DNA from: an uncultured Alphaproteobacteria bacterium
Lineage (GTDB): Bacteria; Pseudomonadota; Alphaproteobacteria; Rhizobiales; Rhizobiaceae
Assembly (NCBI GenBank): GCA_929200315.1
Contig: CAKMZB010000002.1
Location: forward strand, 276,629 to 340,628
Reading direction: 5' to 3'
Length of the DNA stretch: 64,000 nt
Every line of letters starts with the position of its first letter. Within the stretch, counting starts at the first letter, position 1. Positions 1-9,420 of the stretch are shown here, one piece after another. Made by a program: the position numbers and the translations under genes. The notes under the pieces were generated by a model. That model saw only the letters and a program-made list of their open reading frames with translations, did not search any database and was not told the origin of the DNA.

Positions 1-2
1 GG

Positions 3-203
3 TTCGGGCCGCTGCGCTCGGTCAAGGCGAACGAAAAAGAAGGCCTCGTGCTGGAGATTGCCTTTGAGGGCCTCAACCGCTCCACGCGCCACAAATCCGG
101 CATTGCGATGCGCTTTCCCCGCATCTCCCGCCTGCGTTGGGACAAGCCGACCCATGAGGCTGACACGCTGGACAATGTCGAAAAGCTGCTGCCAGAAAAT
201 TAA
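3..203 (+). CDS. ATP-dependent DNA ligase, C-terminal fragment (cut by the window edge)
   Basis: The last 66 codons of a gene that begins before the window; it ends in TAA at 201-203. The visible tail includes GLNRSTRHKSGIAMRFPRI followed by RWDKPTHEAD. This is the characteristic end of the OB-fold domain of bacterial ATP-dependent DNA ligases, where the conserved RFPR stretch lies near the C-terminus. Such ligases seal nicks and in many alphaproteobacteria sit beside a helicase and a nuclease, but those neighbours would be outside the window. The catalytic lysine domain is not visible, so the exact ligase subtype is inferred only from the tail. Confidence 0.8.
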   Translation, partial: FGPLRSVKANEKEGLVLEIAFEGLNRSTRHKSGIAMRFPRISRLRWDKPTHEADTLDNVEKLLPEN

Positions 204-299
204 GGCACGACGCACGCTGCTTGATTTTGAGCGCCCATGTGGCGCAGGTATCGGTTTCTGCGGCAAAGCCCAATCTTCAGCACCAGGACATCTTCCCCC

Positions 300-2315
300 G
301 TGACGCTTTCGCTTGGCATTGATACCGGTGGCACCTTCACCGATGCCGTTGTGATGGAGGAGGTGGAAGGTCGCCCGCGCCTTCTCGCCAAGGCCAAGGC
401 CCCCACCACCCATGATGATCTCGCCGTCGGGGTTGGCGAAGCTATTGGTGCTGTATTGGACCAGGCGGATTGCGATCCTAAAGCCATCGGCCTTGTGAGC
501 TTGTCGACAACCCTTGCCACCAACGCGCTGGTGGAAGGGCGTGGGGAGCGGGTGGCTCTGGTCTCCATCGGATTTGGGGAAGGCGACATGCACCGTGCGG
601 GGCTGGCTGAAACACTTGGCTCCGACCCGCTGGTTACGTTGCCCGGCGGGCATGACACGCATGGTCGCGAGGTGAAGGCGCTCGACCTATCCGCGCTGGA
701 CGGTCAGGATTTCTCCGGCGTGAAGGGTATCGCTGTTGCCGGGCTTTTCGCCACCCGCAATCCGACCCACGAGAATGCCGTGCGGCAGGCGTTAGTCGCG
801 CAAACCGACCTGCCGGTCACCTGCTCCCACGACCTCTCTCCGCGCCTCAACGGCCCCAAACGTGCGCTTACCACTGTGCTCAATGCCCGGCTTGTGCCGA
901 TGATCGGCGCATTGCTTGTCGCGGTGCGCTCGGTGCTGGAAGAGCGCAACATCGCCGCGCCGCTCATGGTGGTGCGTGGGGACGGGGCTCTGGTTTCGGC
1001 AGATTTCGCGGCGGGGCGGCCCATCGAAACTATCCTTTCCGGCCCTGCGGCGAGCCTTGTGGGCGCGCGGTTCCTGACCGGCATGGACAATGCGCTGGTG
1101 GTGGATATTGGAGGCACGACCTCCGATGCAGCAGTCCTTGCCGAGGGTCGCCCGATTATCGATCCGGACGGCGCATTTGTTGGTGGCCACCGCACGATGG
1201 TGGAGGCTGTTGCGATGCAAACCCACGGCCTTGGCGGCGACAGCGCGGTGACGTTCGCGCTGGACGGATTGAAGCTGCGCATCGCCCTTGGCCCGGCCCG
1301 GCACGTCCCCATCAGCCGCCTCGCTGCGCGGTTTCCGCAGATCCATCAACACCTCGACAAGCAGCTCGCTACGGGCCTTGGACGGCGGGAGGATGGTTTG
1401 TTTGTCTGGCAACGGCGCAACGATGGTCATATGGCGGACCCCGCCGCCGACCGCCTCTTGCAACGGCTTGGCGCGGAGCCGCAGCCGGTTTCTGCGGTGC
1501 TGGAGGGGCAGGCGGAGCATGCAGCCTTGCAACGCCTCTTTACGCGCGGTCTCGTTGGCCTTGCCTCCATCACACCAACCGATGCGGCCCATATGCTCGG
1601 GCTCCATGCGCCCGACGATGTGGCAGCGGCCCAGAAGGCGCTTGATCTGATGGCCCGTCGCAAGGGCGCAGACGGGCTGCGTGTTGCTGTTAATGGAGGA
1701 GAATTGGCTGCGCGCATCTTGGAGACCGTGGAACGCCGCTCGGCGGAAATCGCGCTGCAATCGGCTTTCCTGCGGGATGGGCAGACGGACGGGCTGGTGG
1801 ACAATGATTTGGTGCAACAGGTCTTGGACGGGCCCGGCGTAGAGGCTCTGGCGCGGCCCTCCATCACGCTGTCGGTCCCCATCATTGGCCTTGGGGCCAG
1901 CGCCTATCTCCACCATCCCAAGGCCGCGCGGCGTCTCGGCACCCATGCCGAAATCCCCACCCATGCCGACGTCGCCAACGCTATCGGTGCGGTGGTGGGG
2001 CAGGTGGTGCAGCGGGCCGAGCGGGTTATCTCCCGGCCGGAGGAGGGGCGGTTTGTTTTGTCGGGTGAAAGCCAGGTTTTCGCCGATGAGAAAGCGGCCT
2101 TCGCGTCTGCCGAACAAGCCGTTCGCGAGGAAGCCGAGGCCCTCGCACGCGATGCCGGAGCTTCAGAAATCGTCGTCCGTGTGATCTGCCAGGAACGCCG
2201 CGCGAAAATTGAGGGGCGTGACACATTGGTGGAAGCCACCATCACCGCAACGGCAACCGGGCGGCCTTCCTTTAAGGCTCAGAGCGTCGGCAAAAGAGCC
2301 GGGAACCAGCCATAG
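300..2315 (+). CDS. Hydantoinase/oxoprolinase N-terminal family protein (HyuA-like)
   Basis: A 671-residue protein of the HyuA/5-oxoprolinase alpha family, which use ATP to open lactam or hydantoin rings. The start is taken at GTG 300 rather than an in-frame ATG at 237, because the conserved ATP-binding motif IDTGGTFTD then begins at residue 7 and an AGGA lies about 11 bases upstream. A second ATPase-fold motif, DIGGTTSD, lies near residue 268, so both halves of the actin-like fold are present. The usual partner HyuB is not adjacent. The gene converges on uppP and their ends overlap by 37 bases. The substrate cannot be told from sequence; acetone carboxylase-like relatives share this fold. 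Confidence 0.8.
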   Translation: MTLSLGIDTGGTFTDAVVMEEVEGRPRLLAKAKAPTTHDDLAVGVGEAIGAVLDQADCDPKAIGLVSLSTTLATNALVEGRGERVALVSIGFGEGDMHRAGLAETLGSDPLVTLPGGHDTHGREVKALDLSALDGQDFSGVKGIAVAGLFATRNPTHENAVRQALVAQTDLPVTCSHDLSPRLNGPKRALTTVLNARLVPMIGALLVAVRSVLEERNIAAPLMVVRGDGALVSADFAAGRPIETILSGPAASLVGARFLTGMDNALVVDIGGTTSDAAVLAEGRPIIDPDGAFVGGHRTMVEAVAMQTHGLGGDSAVTFALDGLKLRIALGPARHVPISRLAARFPQIHQHLDKQLATGLGRREDGLFVWQRRNDGHMADPAADRLLQRLGAEPQPVSAVLEGQAEHAALQRLFTRGLVGLASITPTDAAHMLGLHAPDDVAAAQKALDLMARRKGADGLRVAVNGGELAARILETVERRSAEIALQSAFLRDGQTDGLVDNDLVQQVLDGPGVEALARPSITLSVPIIGLGASAYLHHPKAARRLGTHAEIPTHADVANAIGAVVGQVVQRAERVISRPEEGRFVLSGESQVFADEKAAFASAEQAVREEAEALARDAGASEIVVRVICQERRAKIEGRDTLVEATITATATGRPSFKAQSVGKRAGNQP

Positions 2316-3103
2316 AGCATGGCAAGCAGGACCAGGCCGAGGGCCACGCGATAGACCACAAACACCGCAAAGGATGCGCGCTTCACAACCGCCATCAGGA
2401 TCGCAATGGCGGCAAGGGCTGCAAAGAAGGAAAAGAATGCCGCCCAGAGCGCATCTGCCGGAACGCCCGTGCCGGAATTCCACGCTTCAAGTCCGGTAAA
2501 CATCCCAGCCGCCGCAATGGCCGGGATGCCAAGCAGGAAGGAGAACCGCGCCGCTTCCCCACGCTCAAATCCCAAAAACCGCGCCGCCGTCATGGTGATA
2601 CCGGAGCGGCTGGTGCCCGGGATTAGTGCCACGGCCTGTGCAAGACCAATGATGAGCGCGCTGGACAGGCGCATATCTTCCATCTTTTTGGCCCGCTTGC
2701 CGACCCAGTCTGCAACACCGAGCAGCAATCCCCAGGCGATGGAGCCATAGGCAACGACTTCCACGCCGCGCAGGGCGGACCCAGCCCCTGTCAACGCGAG
2801 AACAGCACCGAAGACGAGTGCAGGAATGGTTGCCAGCACAATGTAGAGCGCAAGCCGTGCCGCGTCGCTTCTTTGCCCCTGGACAAATTCAAGCGCCCCG
2901 CGAAGCAGCCAGCGCACGTCGCGCTGGAAATAGACGAGGACCGCAAAAAGCGATCCGACATGAACCATCACATCAGTGACAACGCCCTGGTCCTGCCAGT
3001 CTGTGAGTGCTGGAATGAGAATGAGATGGCCGGAAGATGAGACCGGCAGAAATTCCGTCAGTCCCTGAACTATGGCCAGAACCAGAATTTGTTCGATGCT
3101 CAT
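2279..3103 (-). CDS. uppP: Undecaprenyl-diphosphatase UppP (BacA family)
   Basis: A 274-residue integral membrane protein that removes a phosphate from undecaprenyl diphosphate so the lipid carrier of cell-wall synthesis can be reused; loss or overexpression of this family alters bacitracin sensitivity. The family motifs are present: EFLPVSSSGH at residues 17-26 and PGTSRSG at 162-168, which together form the catalytic site. Length matches the family. The remainder alternates hydrophobic helices and short loops. It is convergent with the HyuA-like gene, with 37 bases of overlapping coding sequence. Confidence 0.95.
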   Translation of the reverse strand: MSIEQILVLAIVQGLTEFLPVSSSGHLILIPALTDWQDQGVVTDVMVHVGSLFAVLVYFQRDVRWLLRGALEFVQGQRSDAARLALYIVLATIPALVFGAVLALTGAGSALRGVEVVAYGSIAWGLLLGVADWVGKRAKKMEDMRLSSALIIGLAQAVALIPGTSRSGITMTAARFLGFERGEAARFSFLLGIPAIAAAGMFTGLEAWNSGTGVPADALWAAFFSFFAALAAIAILMAVVKRASFAVFVVYRVALGLVLLAMLYGWFPALLPTL

Positions 3104-3248
3104 GGCAGTCCAGATGTCCGCGCCGCTTCGCCCTTGCCCCGCCCTTAGCGGTTAAAGCGTGGGTTTGCCATGGCCGGTGTGGCGGAAGCGCATACAACGG
3201 GATAGGTTTTGCACCAGTCTGCACCAAACAAAGCCCACCTGCCGCCCG

Positions 3249-3944
3249 ATGACCCTTCTCTACCATACACCTCTTCACGCTGGCAGCCGGATGGTGCGAT
3301 TGGTGCTGGGGGAATACGGCACGGCGGGGGAACTACTGGACGAGCCGTTGTGGCAGCGGCGTGAGAAGTTTTTGGAGATCAACCCCGCCGCCACGCTGCC
3401 CGTGCTGGTGGAGGATGGGCAGATCATCATCGGCGCGGGGCCGATCGGCGAATATTGCGACGAGACGAAGGGTGCTTTGCGCCGTGAGGACCGTCTCTTC
3501 CCCGGCACTCCACCGGAACGGGCCGAGATGCGCCGTGTCTGCGATTGGGCGCTCGGCAAACTGGAGAGCGAAGTCACGCGCTATGTTGTCCATGAGCGCG
3601 TTACCAAACGGCAAATGCCATCGGATCTGGGCGGTGGCACGCCGGACAGTCAGGCTTTGCGCGCCGCGAAGGCCAATATCCGCTACCATCTTGCCTATCT
3701 TTCCTGGCTGGTTGGTGAGAGCGGCTGGATGGCTGGGGCACGGCTGACGCAGGCTGATCTTGCTGTTGCTGGCGCGCTTTCCACACTGGATTATCTGGGC
3801 GAAATCGACTGGGAGGATGCATCGATCCTGCCGCTCCGGGAATGGTATGCGCGGCTGAAATCGCGCCCTTCCTTCCGCCCCCTCCTTGCTGACCGCATCC
3901 GCGGCCTACCGCCGGTCAGCCATTACACTGATCTGGATTTTTGA
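3249..3944 (+). CDS. Glutathione S-transferase family protein
   Basis: A 231-residue soluble protein with a thioredoxin-fold N-terminal domain beginning LLYHTPLHAGSRMVRLVLGE, then an alpha-helical C-terminal domain containing the typical GARLTQADLAVAGAL segment near residue 165. ATG 3249 is preferred over an upstream in-frame ATG at 3159 because it places the first beta strand at the N-terminus as in other GSTs. The specific substrate is unknown. The stop TGA (3942-3944) overlaps the TTG start of queG, so the two are probably translationally coupled; this GST-queG pairing recurs in alphaproteobacteria. Confidence 0.88.
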   Translation: MTLLYHTPLHAGSRMVRLVLGEYGTAGELLDEPLWQRREKFLEINPAATLPVLVEDGQIIIGAGPIGEYCDETKGALRREDRLFPGTPPERAEMRRVCDWALGKLESEVTRYVVHERVTKRQMPSDLGGGTPDSQALRAAKANIRYHLAYLSWLVGESGWMAGARLTQADLAVAGALSTLDYLGEIDWEDASILPLREWYARLKSRPSFRPLLADRIRGLPPVSHYTDLDF

Positions 3945-4987
3945 CCCATCTTGCAGACCATTTGCGTCGGGAGGCGAAAGCGCTTGGTTTCGATGCGATG
4001 GGTCTTGTGCGTTTTGCAGAAAACGACGAGGCCATCGCCCGCTCCGGCGCGCGACTGGACGAGGCGCTCGCCGCAAACCATCACGCGACCATGGGCTGGA
4101 TGGTGGAGACCGCAACACGCCGCGCAGACCCGCGCGCCATGTGGCCTGAGGCGCGCTCGGCCATCGTGCTCGCCATGAATTATGGCCCAGAGCATGATCC
4201 GCTCACCATTCTGGAAGAGCCGGAGAAGGGCGCGATCTCCGTCTATGCCCGCCACCGTGACTATCATGATGTCATCAAAGGGCGGCTGAAGACTCTCGCC
4301 TCCAAACTGGTGGTGCGGGAAAAGCGCGCGCAGGTGAAGGTTTTTGTCGACACCGCGCCTTTGATGGAAAAGCCGCTGGCGCAGCTCGCAGGGATCGGCT
4401 GGCAGGGCAAACACACCAATCTCGTCTCGCGGGACTTCGGCTCCTGGCTCTTTCTCGGTTCGATCCTGACGGATCTTGTTCTGGAAGACGCAGAAAATGG
4501 TGAGGATCATTGCGGCACGTGCCGCCGATGCCTCGACATCTGCCCCACGGATGCTTTCCCCGCGCCTTACAAGCTTGATGCTGCGCGGTGCATTTCCTAT
4601 CTCACGATTGAGCATCATGGCCCGATCCCGATGGAATTTCGCAAATCCATGGGCAACCGTATTTTCGGCTGTGATGATTGCCTCGCCGTCTGCCCGTGGA
4701 ACTCATTTGCCAAAGAGGCGAGCGAGGCGAAGCTCACCGTACCCGATGGGACAGAAGCGCCGCGTCTTGCTGATTTGTTGGCGCTGGATGATGCCGGGTT
4801 TCGCCAGCGTTTCGCAGGCTCACCCGTGAAGCGCGTGGGGCGGAACCGGTTCGTCCGCAATTGCCTGATTGCGGCGGGGAATTCGGCAGATGAAACTTTG
4901 ATCTCGGAGGTGGACGATCTCGCGCGTGACGCTGATTCGGTGGTCGCTGAGGCGGCGCAATGGGCGAAAGGGGAGTTGGCGTCATGA
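3941..4987 (+). CDS. queG: Epoxyqueuosine reductase QueG
   Basis: A 348-residue cobalamin-dependent iron-sulfur enzyme that converts epoxyqueuosine to queuosine in the wobble position of tRNAs with GUN anticodons. Two 4Fe-4S motifs are visible: C191, C194, C197, C201 (CGTCRRCLDICP) and C244, C247, C251 (CDDCLAVCP). The catalytic aspartate motif FVDTAPLMEK is at about residue 137. The start is TTG 3941, overlapping the GST stop by four bases; the first residues MTHLADHLRREA match the family N-terminus. A C-terminal HEAT-like helical part is present. The end overlaps the next gene as ATGA. Confidence 0.95.
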   Translation: MTHLADHLRREAKALGFDAMGLVRFAENDEAIARSGARLDEALAANHHATMGWMVETATRRADPRAMWPEARSAIVLAMNYGPEHDPLTILEEPEKGAISVYARHRDYHDVIKGRLKTLASKLVVREKRAQVKVFVDTAPLMEKPLAQLAGIGWQGKHTNLVSRDFGSWLFLGSILTDLVLEDAENGEDHCGTCRRCLDICPTDAFPAPYKLDAARCISYLTIEHHGPIPMEFRKSMGNRIFGCDDCLAVCPWNSFAKEASEAKLTVPDGTEAPRLADLLALDDAGFRQRFAGSPVKRVGRNRFVRNCLIAAGNSADETLISEVDDLARDADSVVAEAAQWAKGELAS

Positions 4988-5901
4988 GACTTGGGATATT
5001 CGGCGCCGGCTTTTCCGGCCGCACGATTGGGGCGTTGGCGGCGCGCAACGGTGCGTCTGTATGGGGCACGAGCCGCAGCGTCGAGCGCTTCGAAGATCTG
5101 CGCGCGGGCGGCATCGACCCGATGCTATTTGACGGCGATACGCTGAACGCCGCACTGCTCAAGGCACTGGCGGAAACCACCCATCTCGTTATCTCTGTCG
5201 CCCCGCCGCGCAAAGAGGACCTGACGAATACCGGCGTCAAAGTTGACCCAATTCTTGCCGCGTTGGCGGACCGAACGTTTCCTGATCTTGCGCCGAAGCT
5301 GAAATGGGTCGGTTACCTCTCGACGGTGGGGGTCTACGGCAACCATGACGGAGCCTGGGTGGATGAAGAGACGCCGGTGAAACCCGTCTCGGAGCGCTCT
5401 AGGCAGCGGGTGCGTTCGGAGGCGGAATGGTTGGCGCTCGGCGAAGCGACACACCTGCCAATCGGCATTTTCCGTCTTTCGGGCATTTATGGCCCGGGGC
5501 GCAATGCGCTCCTTTCCGCCCAGACGGGTAAGGCGCGGCGGCTCGTCAAACCGGGACAGGTTTTCAACCGCATCCATGTCGATGATATTGCGCAGGGTCT
5601 GTGGAATGCCGCTGAGCGTCGGGCGCAGGGCATTTTCAACATCACCGACCAGGAGCCAGCTCCGCCGCAGGATGTGGTGGCTTTCGCCCATGATCTGATG
5701 GGGATTGAACCTCCCCCGGAGGTGGATTTCGATACCGCCGATCTCACGTCGATGGCCCGGTCCTTCTATGGTGAAAACAAGCGCGTCTCCAACGCCCGCT
5801 CTCGCCATGAACTCGACCTTGCCTATGCAAGCTCCGATTATCGCACGACTCTTACCCGTATGTGGAAAGACGGGACTTGGCGCGGGCGCGAAGGGGAGTA
5901 G
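4984..5901 (+). CDS. NAD(P)-binding SDR/epimerase-like protein
   Basis: A 305-residue Rossmann-fold protein of the extended/atypical SDR group. The dinucleotide-binding glycine motif GAGFSG is at residues 7-12, STVGVYG lies near residue 120, and FRLSGIYGPGRNAL near residue 165 is the usual segment after the active site. ATG 4984 overlaps the queG stop (ATGA). The active-site tyrosine-lysine pair is not of the classical YxxxK form in the visible segment, which is common for the atypical group. The substrate is unknown. It is the last gene of the GST-queG chain and is followed at nine bases by the VOC gene. Confidence 0.82.
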   Translation: MRLGIFGAGFSGRTIGALAARNGASVWGTSRSVERFEDLRAGGIDPMLFDGDTLNAALLKALAETTHLVISVAPPRKEDLTNTGVKVDPILAALADRTFPDLAPKLKWVGYLSTVGVYGNHDGAWVDEETPVKPVSERSRQRVRSEAEWLALGEATHLPIGIFRLSGIYGPGRNALLSAQTGKARRLVKPGQVFNRIHVDDIAQGLWNAAERRAQGIFNITDQEPAPPQDVVAFAHDLMGIEPPPEVDFDTADLTSMARSFYGENKRVSNARSRHELDLAYASSDYRTTLTRMWKDGTWRGREGE

Positions 5902-5910
5902 GGTGGCGCT

Positions 5911-6360
5911 ATGACCTTTGCCAACATCTCCATGGTGACGCTCGGCGTTGCCGACCTCGCAGCCGCGACGGCCTTTTACCAAAAACTCGGCTGGAAGCTC
6001 TCCAAGGGCAGCAGCGAGAATGTAACTTTTCTTGATGGCGGGCACATTGTGCTCGGCCTTTATGGGCGCGAGGCGCTGGCCAAGGATGCGGGTGTTGCCG
6101 CTGCGGGCAAGGGATTTACCGGCGTCGCGCTTGCCTTCAACCAGCCCAGCGAAGAGGCGGTTGATGCGAGGCTCGCCGAAGCCAAAGCCGCCGGTGCCGA
6201 CATTGTAAAGCCAGCTGAAAAAGTGTTCTGGGGCGGCTATAGCGGCTATTTTGCGGATCTCGACGGGCATTTGTGGGAAGTCGCTCGCAACCCGTTTGTC
6301 GGCCTTGATGACAAGGGCCGGATGATGATGGAGCCGCTCGAGGCAGGGGATATTTCATGA
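5911..6360 (+). CDS. VOC (glyoxalase/bleomycin resistance) family protein
   Basis: A 149-residue single-module vicinal oxygen chelate protein. It begins with the beta strand MVTLGVADLAAATAFYQKLGW, and has the paired segment GYSGYFADLDGHLWEVARNP near residue 110, where the GHLWEV glutamate is a usual metal ligand. Its function within the nucleoside operon is unknown. Its stop overlaps the start of the next gene (ATGA at 6357-6360), so it is part of the same transcript. Confidence 0.85.
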   Translation: MTFANISMVTLGVADLAAATAFYQKLGWKLSKGSSENVTFLDGGHIVLGLYGREALAKDAGVAAAGKGFTGVALAFNQPSEEAVDARLAEAKAAGADIVKPAEKVFWGGYSGYFADLDGHLWEVARNPFVGLDDKGRMMMEPLEAGDIS

Positions 6361-6941
6361 GTGTTGCGCTGATGATCATCGATATGCAGATTGCCGGTTC
6401 CGACCCGACATTGGGGGAGCGCGGACAGCTGGAGGCGGAGGCGAATGCCGCGCGCCTCCTGGCTGCATGGCGGGAACGGGGCGAACCCGTCATCCATATT
6501 CGCCATGATGATATGAACCCGGATTCCCCCTACGCACTCGGTAAGCCGGGCCATGCCTTCCGCGCTGAAGTTGCCCCGCTTCCCCACGAAGAGGTTGTTG
6601 AAAAGCGCACCACCAACGCTTTTGTTGGCACCGATCTGATGCAGGTGTTGGAGGCTCATGATGCAAGCCAGATTGTTGTTTGCGGCGTCCATCTGGAACA
6701 TTGCGTCGGCACCACTGCGCGTATGGCGGGCAACCTTGGCTTCATGGTCTACCTCGCCGGAGATGCAACGGCCTCACTGTCCAACGCCAGCAAGGGCGGA
6801 ACGCGGTTCACGGCTGATGAAATCCATTCCATGATGCTTGCTGTTCTCGACGGGGATTTTGTGAAAGTCTCCGACACTGAAACCCTGCTTGCCTTATTTG
6901 GCGCAGAGCAGGGTGCGCCGGAGGGAGCGACCATCCAATGA
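6357..6941 (+). CDS. Cysteine hydrolase of the isochorismatase family
   Basis: A 194-residue isochorismatase-fold hydrolase with the full catalytic triad of the cysteine-hydrolase branch: D9 (MIIDMQ), K83 (EKRTTNAF) and C116 (GVHLEHCVGTTAR). Members with this cysteine act on amides such as nicotinamide, ureidoacrylate or carbamoyl compounds. True isochorismatases lack it. The overlap with both neighbours (ATGA on each side) and the position just before nucleoside permeases suggest a role in nitrogen salvage from nucleobases or related amides; that is inference. Confidence 0.88.
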   Translation: MSVALMIIDMQIAGSDPTLGERGQLEAEANAARLLAAWRERGEPVIHIRHDDMNPDSPYALGKPGHAFRAEVAPLPHEEVVEKRTTNAFVGTDLMQVLEAHDASQIVVCGVHLEHCVGTTARMAGNLGFMVYLAGDATASLSNASKGGTRFTADEIHSMMLAVLDGDFVKVSDTETLLALFGAEQGAPEGATIQ

Positions 6942-8065
6942 ATGCACCATTGCCCCGCTGGGTCGATCTTGCGCTGATGCCGCTGATCAATGTGGCCGTC
7001 GCTTTTCTGATCTCCGGCCTCGTCGTGCTCGTCGTCGGCGGCAATCCGCTGGATGCAGCCGTGCTGCTGGTCAAAGGCGCTTTCGGGTCCGGCTATAATC
7101 TGGGCTTCACCCTCTTTTACGCGACGACCTTCATCTTCACCGGCCTTGCCGTGGCGGTGGCCTTCCACGCCGGGCTCTTCAACATTGGTGGTGAAGGCCA
7201 GGCCTATGTTGGCGGGCTGGGCGTTGGGTTGGTTGCGCTGTCGCTTGACGCCTATTTGCCGTGGTTTTTGACCTTCCCGCTAGCGATCATAGGCGCTGCA
7301 CTTTTTGGCGCGGCCTGGGCGTTTATTCCGGCGATCCTGCAGGCCAAACGTGGCAGCCACATCGTCATCACGACGATCATGTTCAATTTCATCGCCTCAG
7401 CGTTGATGGTCTATTTGCTGACCGGAATGTTGCAGAAAAGCGCCAATCTTGGGCCCCGTTCGCGGGATTTTGCCGAAGGGGCGGTTCTGCCCAAGCTCGG
7501 CTGGCTGTTTGAGCCCTTGGGCCTGGCGATGGGCTCTTCTCCGCTCAATATCACCTTCCTTCTGGCATTGGTCGTTGCCGCCCTTGTCTGGGTGCTGATC
7601 TGGCGCACGCGCCTTGGCTATGAAATGCGCACTCTCGGCATCTCACCCAAAGCGGCGAATTACGCTGGCATGGGCGAAGTGCGCATCATCGTCATCGCCA
7701 TGATGATTTCCGGCGGTCTTGCTGGGATGATGGCGCTGAACCCGGTCATGGGGGATCAGGCGCGGTTGCAGCTTGAATTCACCGAAGGCGCGGGCTTTGT
7801 CGGCATTGCCGTTGCGCTGATGGGCCGCTCGCATCCGGCGGGGATCGTCCCGGCCGCCATCCTTTTTGGCGCGCTCTACCAGGGCGGCGCGGAGTTGGCC
7901 TTCGAGATGCCCAACATCACCCGTGAAATGGTGGTGCTGATCCAGGGCCTCGTCATCCTCTTTGCAGGCGCGATGGAATACATGTTCCGCCCCGCCCTCT
8001 CCCGCATCTTTGCCAGGCGACCGGCGACCGGCACCCATGCGGTGCCTGAAGCGGAAGGCTCCTGA
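6938..8065 (+). CDS. ABC transporter permease, nucleoside/BmpA type, first subunit
   Basis: A 375-residue polytopic membrane protein of the branched-chain-like permease superfamily (BPD_transp_2), closest in style to YufP/NupP of nucleoside importers. It has about ten hydrophobic segments; the central segment with GLFNIGGEGQAYVGG near residue 83 is characteristic of this family. It is followed two bases later by the second permease. The usual BmpA-type lipoprotein and the double-NBD ATPase are absent from this operon, so they must be encoded elsewhere if the importer is functional. Confidence 0.9.
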   Translation: MNAPLPRWVDLALMPLINVAVAFLISGLVVLVVGGNPLDAAVLLVKGAFGSGYNLGFTLFYATTFIFTGLAVAVAFHAGLFNIGGEGQAYVGGLGVGLVALSLDAYLPWFLTFPLAIIGAALFGAAWAFIPAILQAKRGSHIVITTIMFNFIASALMVYLLTGMLQKSANLGPRSRDFAEGAVLPKLGWLFEPLGLAMGSSPLNITFLLALVVAALVWVLIWRTRLGYEMRTLGISPKAANYAGMGEVRIIVIAMMISGGLAGMMALNPVMGDQARLQLEFTEGAGFVGIAVALMGRSHPAGIVPAAILFGALYQGGAELAFEMPNITREMVVLIQGLVILFAGAMEYMFRPALSRIFARRPATGTHAVPEAEGS

Positions 8066-8066
8066 T

Positions 8067-9029
8067 ATGGATACGATTGTTCAGCTTCTGGACCTGACGG
8101 TCCGTTCCGCCGTGCCGCTGCTTTTGGCCTGCCTCGCCGGGCTCTATTCTGAACGATCCGGCATTGTGGATATCGGCCTTGAGGGCAAGATGCTGGGAGG
8201 TGCCTTTGCCGCCGGTGCGATTGCCGCAATGACAGGCAATGCCTGGTTGGGCGCTCTGGCCGGTATTGTCGTGGCGGTAATGCTCTCCCTCGTCCACGGC
8301 TTTGCCTCCATTACCAACCGCGGCAATCAGATCGTCTCTGGCGTTGCCATCAACTTCATCGCGGCGGGTCTTGCCGCGCTTCTGGGCCAATCGTTCTTCA
8401 ACATGGGCGGGCGCACGCCGCAGCTTATGCCGGAGGGACGGTTCAATCCGATCACGCTGCCCTTTGCCGATGCCGTGCGGGATGTGCCGGTCTTTGGACC
8501 GATCTACGCCGAACTTATTTCCGGCCATAACCTCCTCGCCTATCTCGCTTTCATCATGGTGCCGGTGACGTGGTGGGTGCTGTTTCGCACGCGCTTTGGC
8601 CTGCGCCTGCGTGCGGTGGGGGAGAACCCGGCGGCAGTGGATACGGCTGGCATTTCCGTCTCCTGGGCACGTTATCGCGCGGTCATCATCTGCGGCGTGC
8701 TCTGCGGCCTGGCGGGCGCCTATCTTTCCATCGGCGTCTCGGCCGGCTTTGTAAAGGACATGACCGCTGGTCGTGGCTTTATCGCGCTGGCTGCGTTGAT
8801 TTTCGCCAAATGGCGGCCGGTGGCGGCCATGTGGGCTTGTCTTCTGTTTGGGTTCCTTGGTGCCATTGAGATACGCTATCAGGGTGTTGCATTGCCCCTC
8901 ATCGGTGTGGTGCCGGTGCAACTCATGCAGGCGTTGCCCTATATTCTTACCGTCGTTCTGCTTGCAGGATTCATTGGCAAGGCGATCCCGCCAAAGGCGG
9001 GTGGCATTCCTTACGTGAAGGAGCGCTAA
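8067..9029 (+). CDS. ABC transporter permease, nucleoside/BmpA type, second subunit
   Basis: A 320-residue inner-membrane permease, partner of the preceding gene and similar in style to YufQ/NupQ. ATG 8067 lies directly after the upstream stop (8063-8065). The N-terminal segment PLLLACLAGLYSERSGIVDI, followed by GLEGKMLGGAFAAG, is the conserved start of this subunit. About nine membrane segments are visible. The context with cdd, punA and deoC points to purine and pyrimidine nucleosides as cargo. The next gene starts one base after this one stops. Confidence 0.9.
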   Translation: MDTIVQLLDLTVRSAVPLLLACLAGLYSERSGIVDIGLEGKMLGGAFAAGAIAAMTGNAWLGALAGIVVAVMLSLVHGFASITNRGNQIVSGVAINFIAAGLAALLGQSFFNMGGRTPQLMPEGRFNPITLPFADAVRDVPVFGPIYAELISGHNLLAYLAFIMVPVTWWVLFRTRFGLRLRAVGENPAAVDTAGISVSWARYRAVIICGVLCGLAGAYLSIGVSAGFVKDMTAGRGFIALAALIFAKWRPVAAMWACLLFGFLGAIEIRYQGVALPLIGVVPVQLMQALPYILTVVLLAGFIGKAIPPKAGGIPYVKER

Positions 9030-9030
9030 G

Positions 9031-9420
9031 GTGGCGGACGAACTGTTCGAAGCTGCTCGCGATGCGGCCGCGAAGGCGCACAAACCCTATTCCAACTTTC
9101 CCGTGGGTGCAGCCATCCGCACGCCTTCTGGCGCGATCCACACCGGATGCAACATAGAAAATGTGTCCTTCCCGGAAGGTTGGTGCGCGGAGACCACCGC
9201 CATCGGCCACATGGTCATGGCTGGTGAAAACATGATCGCGGAAGTCTGCGTCTATGCGCCGGAAGGCCCGCGCACGACACCTTGCGGTGGATGTCGCCAG
9301 CGCTTGAGAGAATTCGGTAGCGCCGACACAAAAGTGCATCTTTGCGATGCGACTGGCGTTGTGGAGACGATCACCCTTGGCGATTTGCTGCCCGCCGCCT
9401 TTGATATGGACGAGACCTAA
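9031..9420 (+). CDS. cdd: Cytidine deaminase
   Basis: A 129-residue homotetrameric-type cytidine deaminase that converts cytidine and deoxycytidine to uridine and deoxyuridine. Zinc and catalytic residues are all present: C52-A-E54 (GWCAETTA) and C85/C88 (PCGGCRQ). The start is GTG 9031, one base after the preceding stop; the first residues MADELFEAARDAA fit the family. Its length is typical for the small T-CDA form. The stop overlaps the ATG of punA by one base. Confidence 0.95.
   Translation: MADELFEAARDAAAKAHKPYSNFPVGAAIRTPSGAIHTGCNIENVSFPEGWCAETTAIGHMVMAGENMIAEVCVYAPEGPRTTPCGGCRQRLREFGSADTKVHLCDATGVVETITLGDLLPAAFDMDET

Noticed and set aside
792-2117. A 441-codon minus-strand open frame inside the HyuA-like gene
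   Set aside because: It is an antisense shadow of a high-GC gene whose plus-strand protein has clear ATPase motifs.
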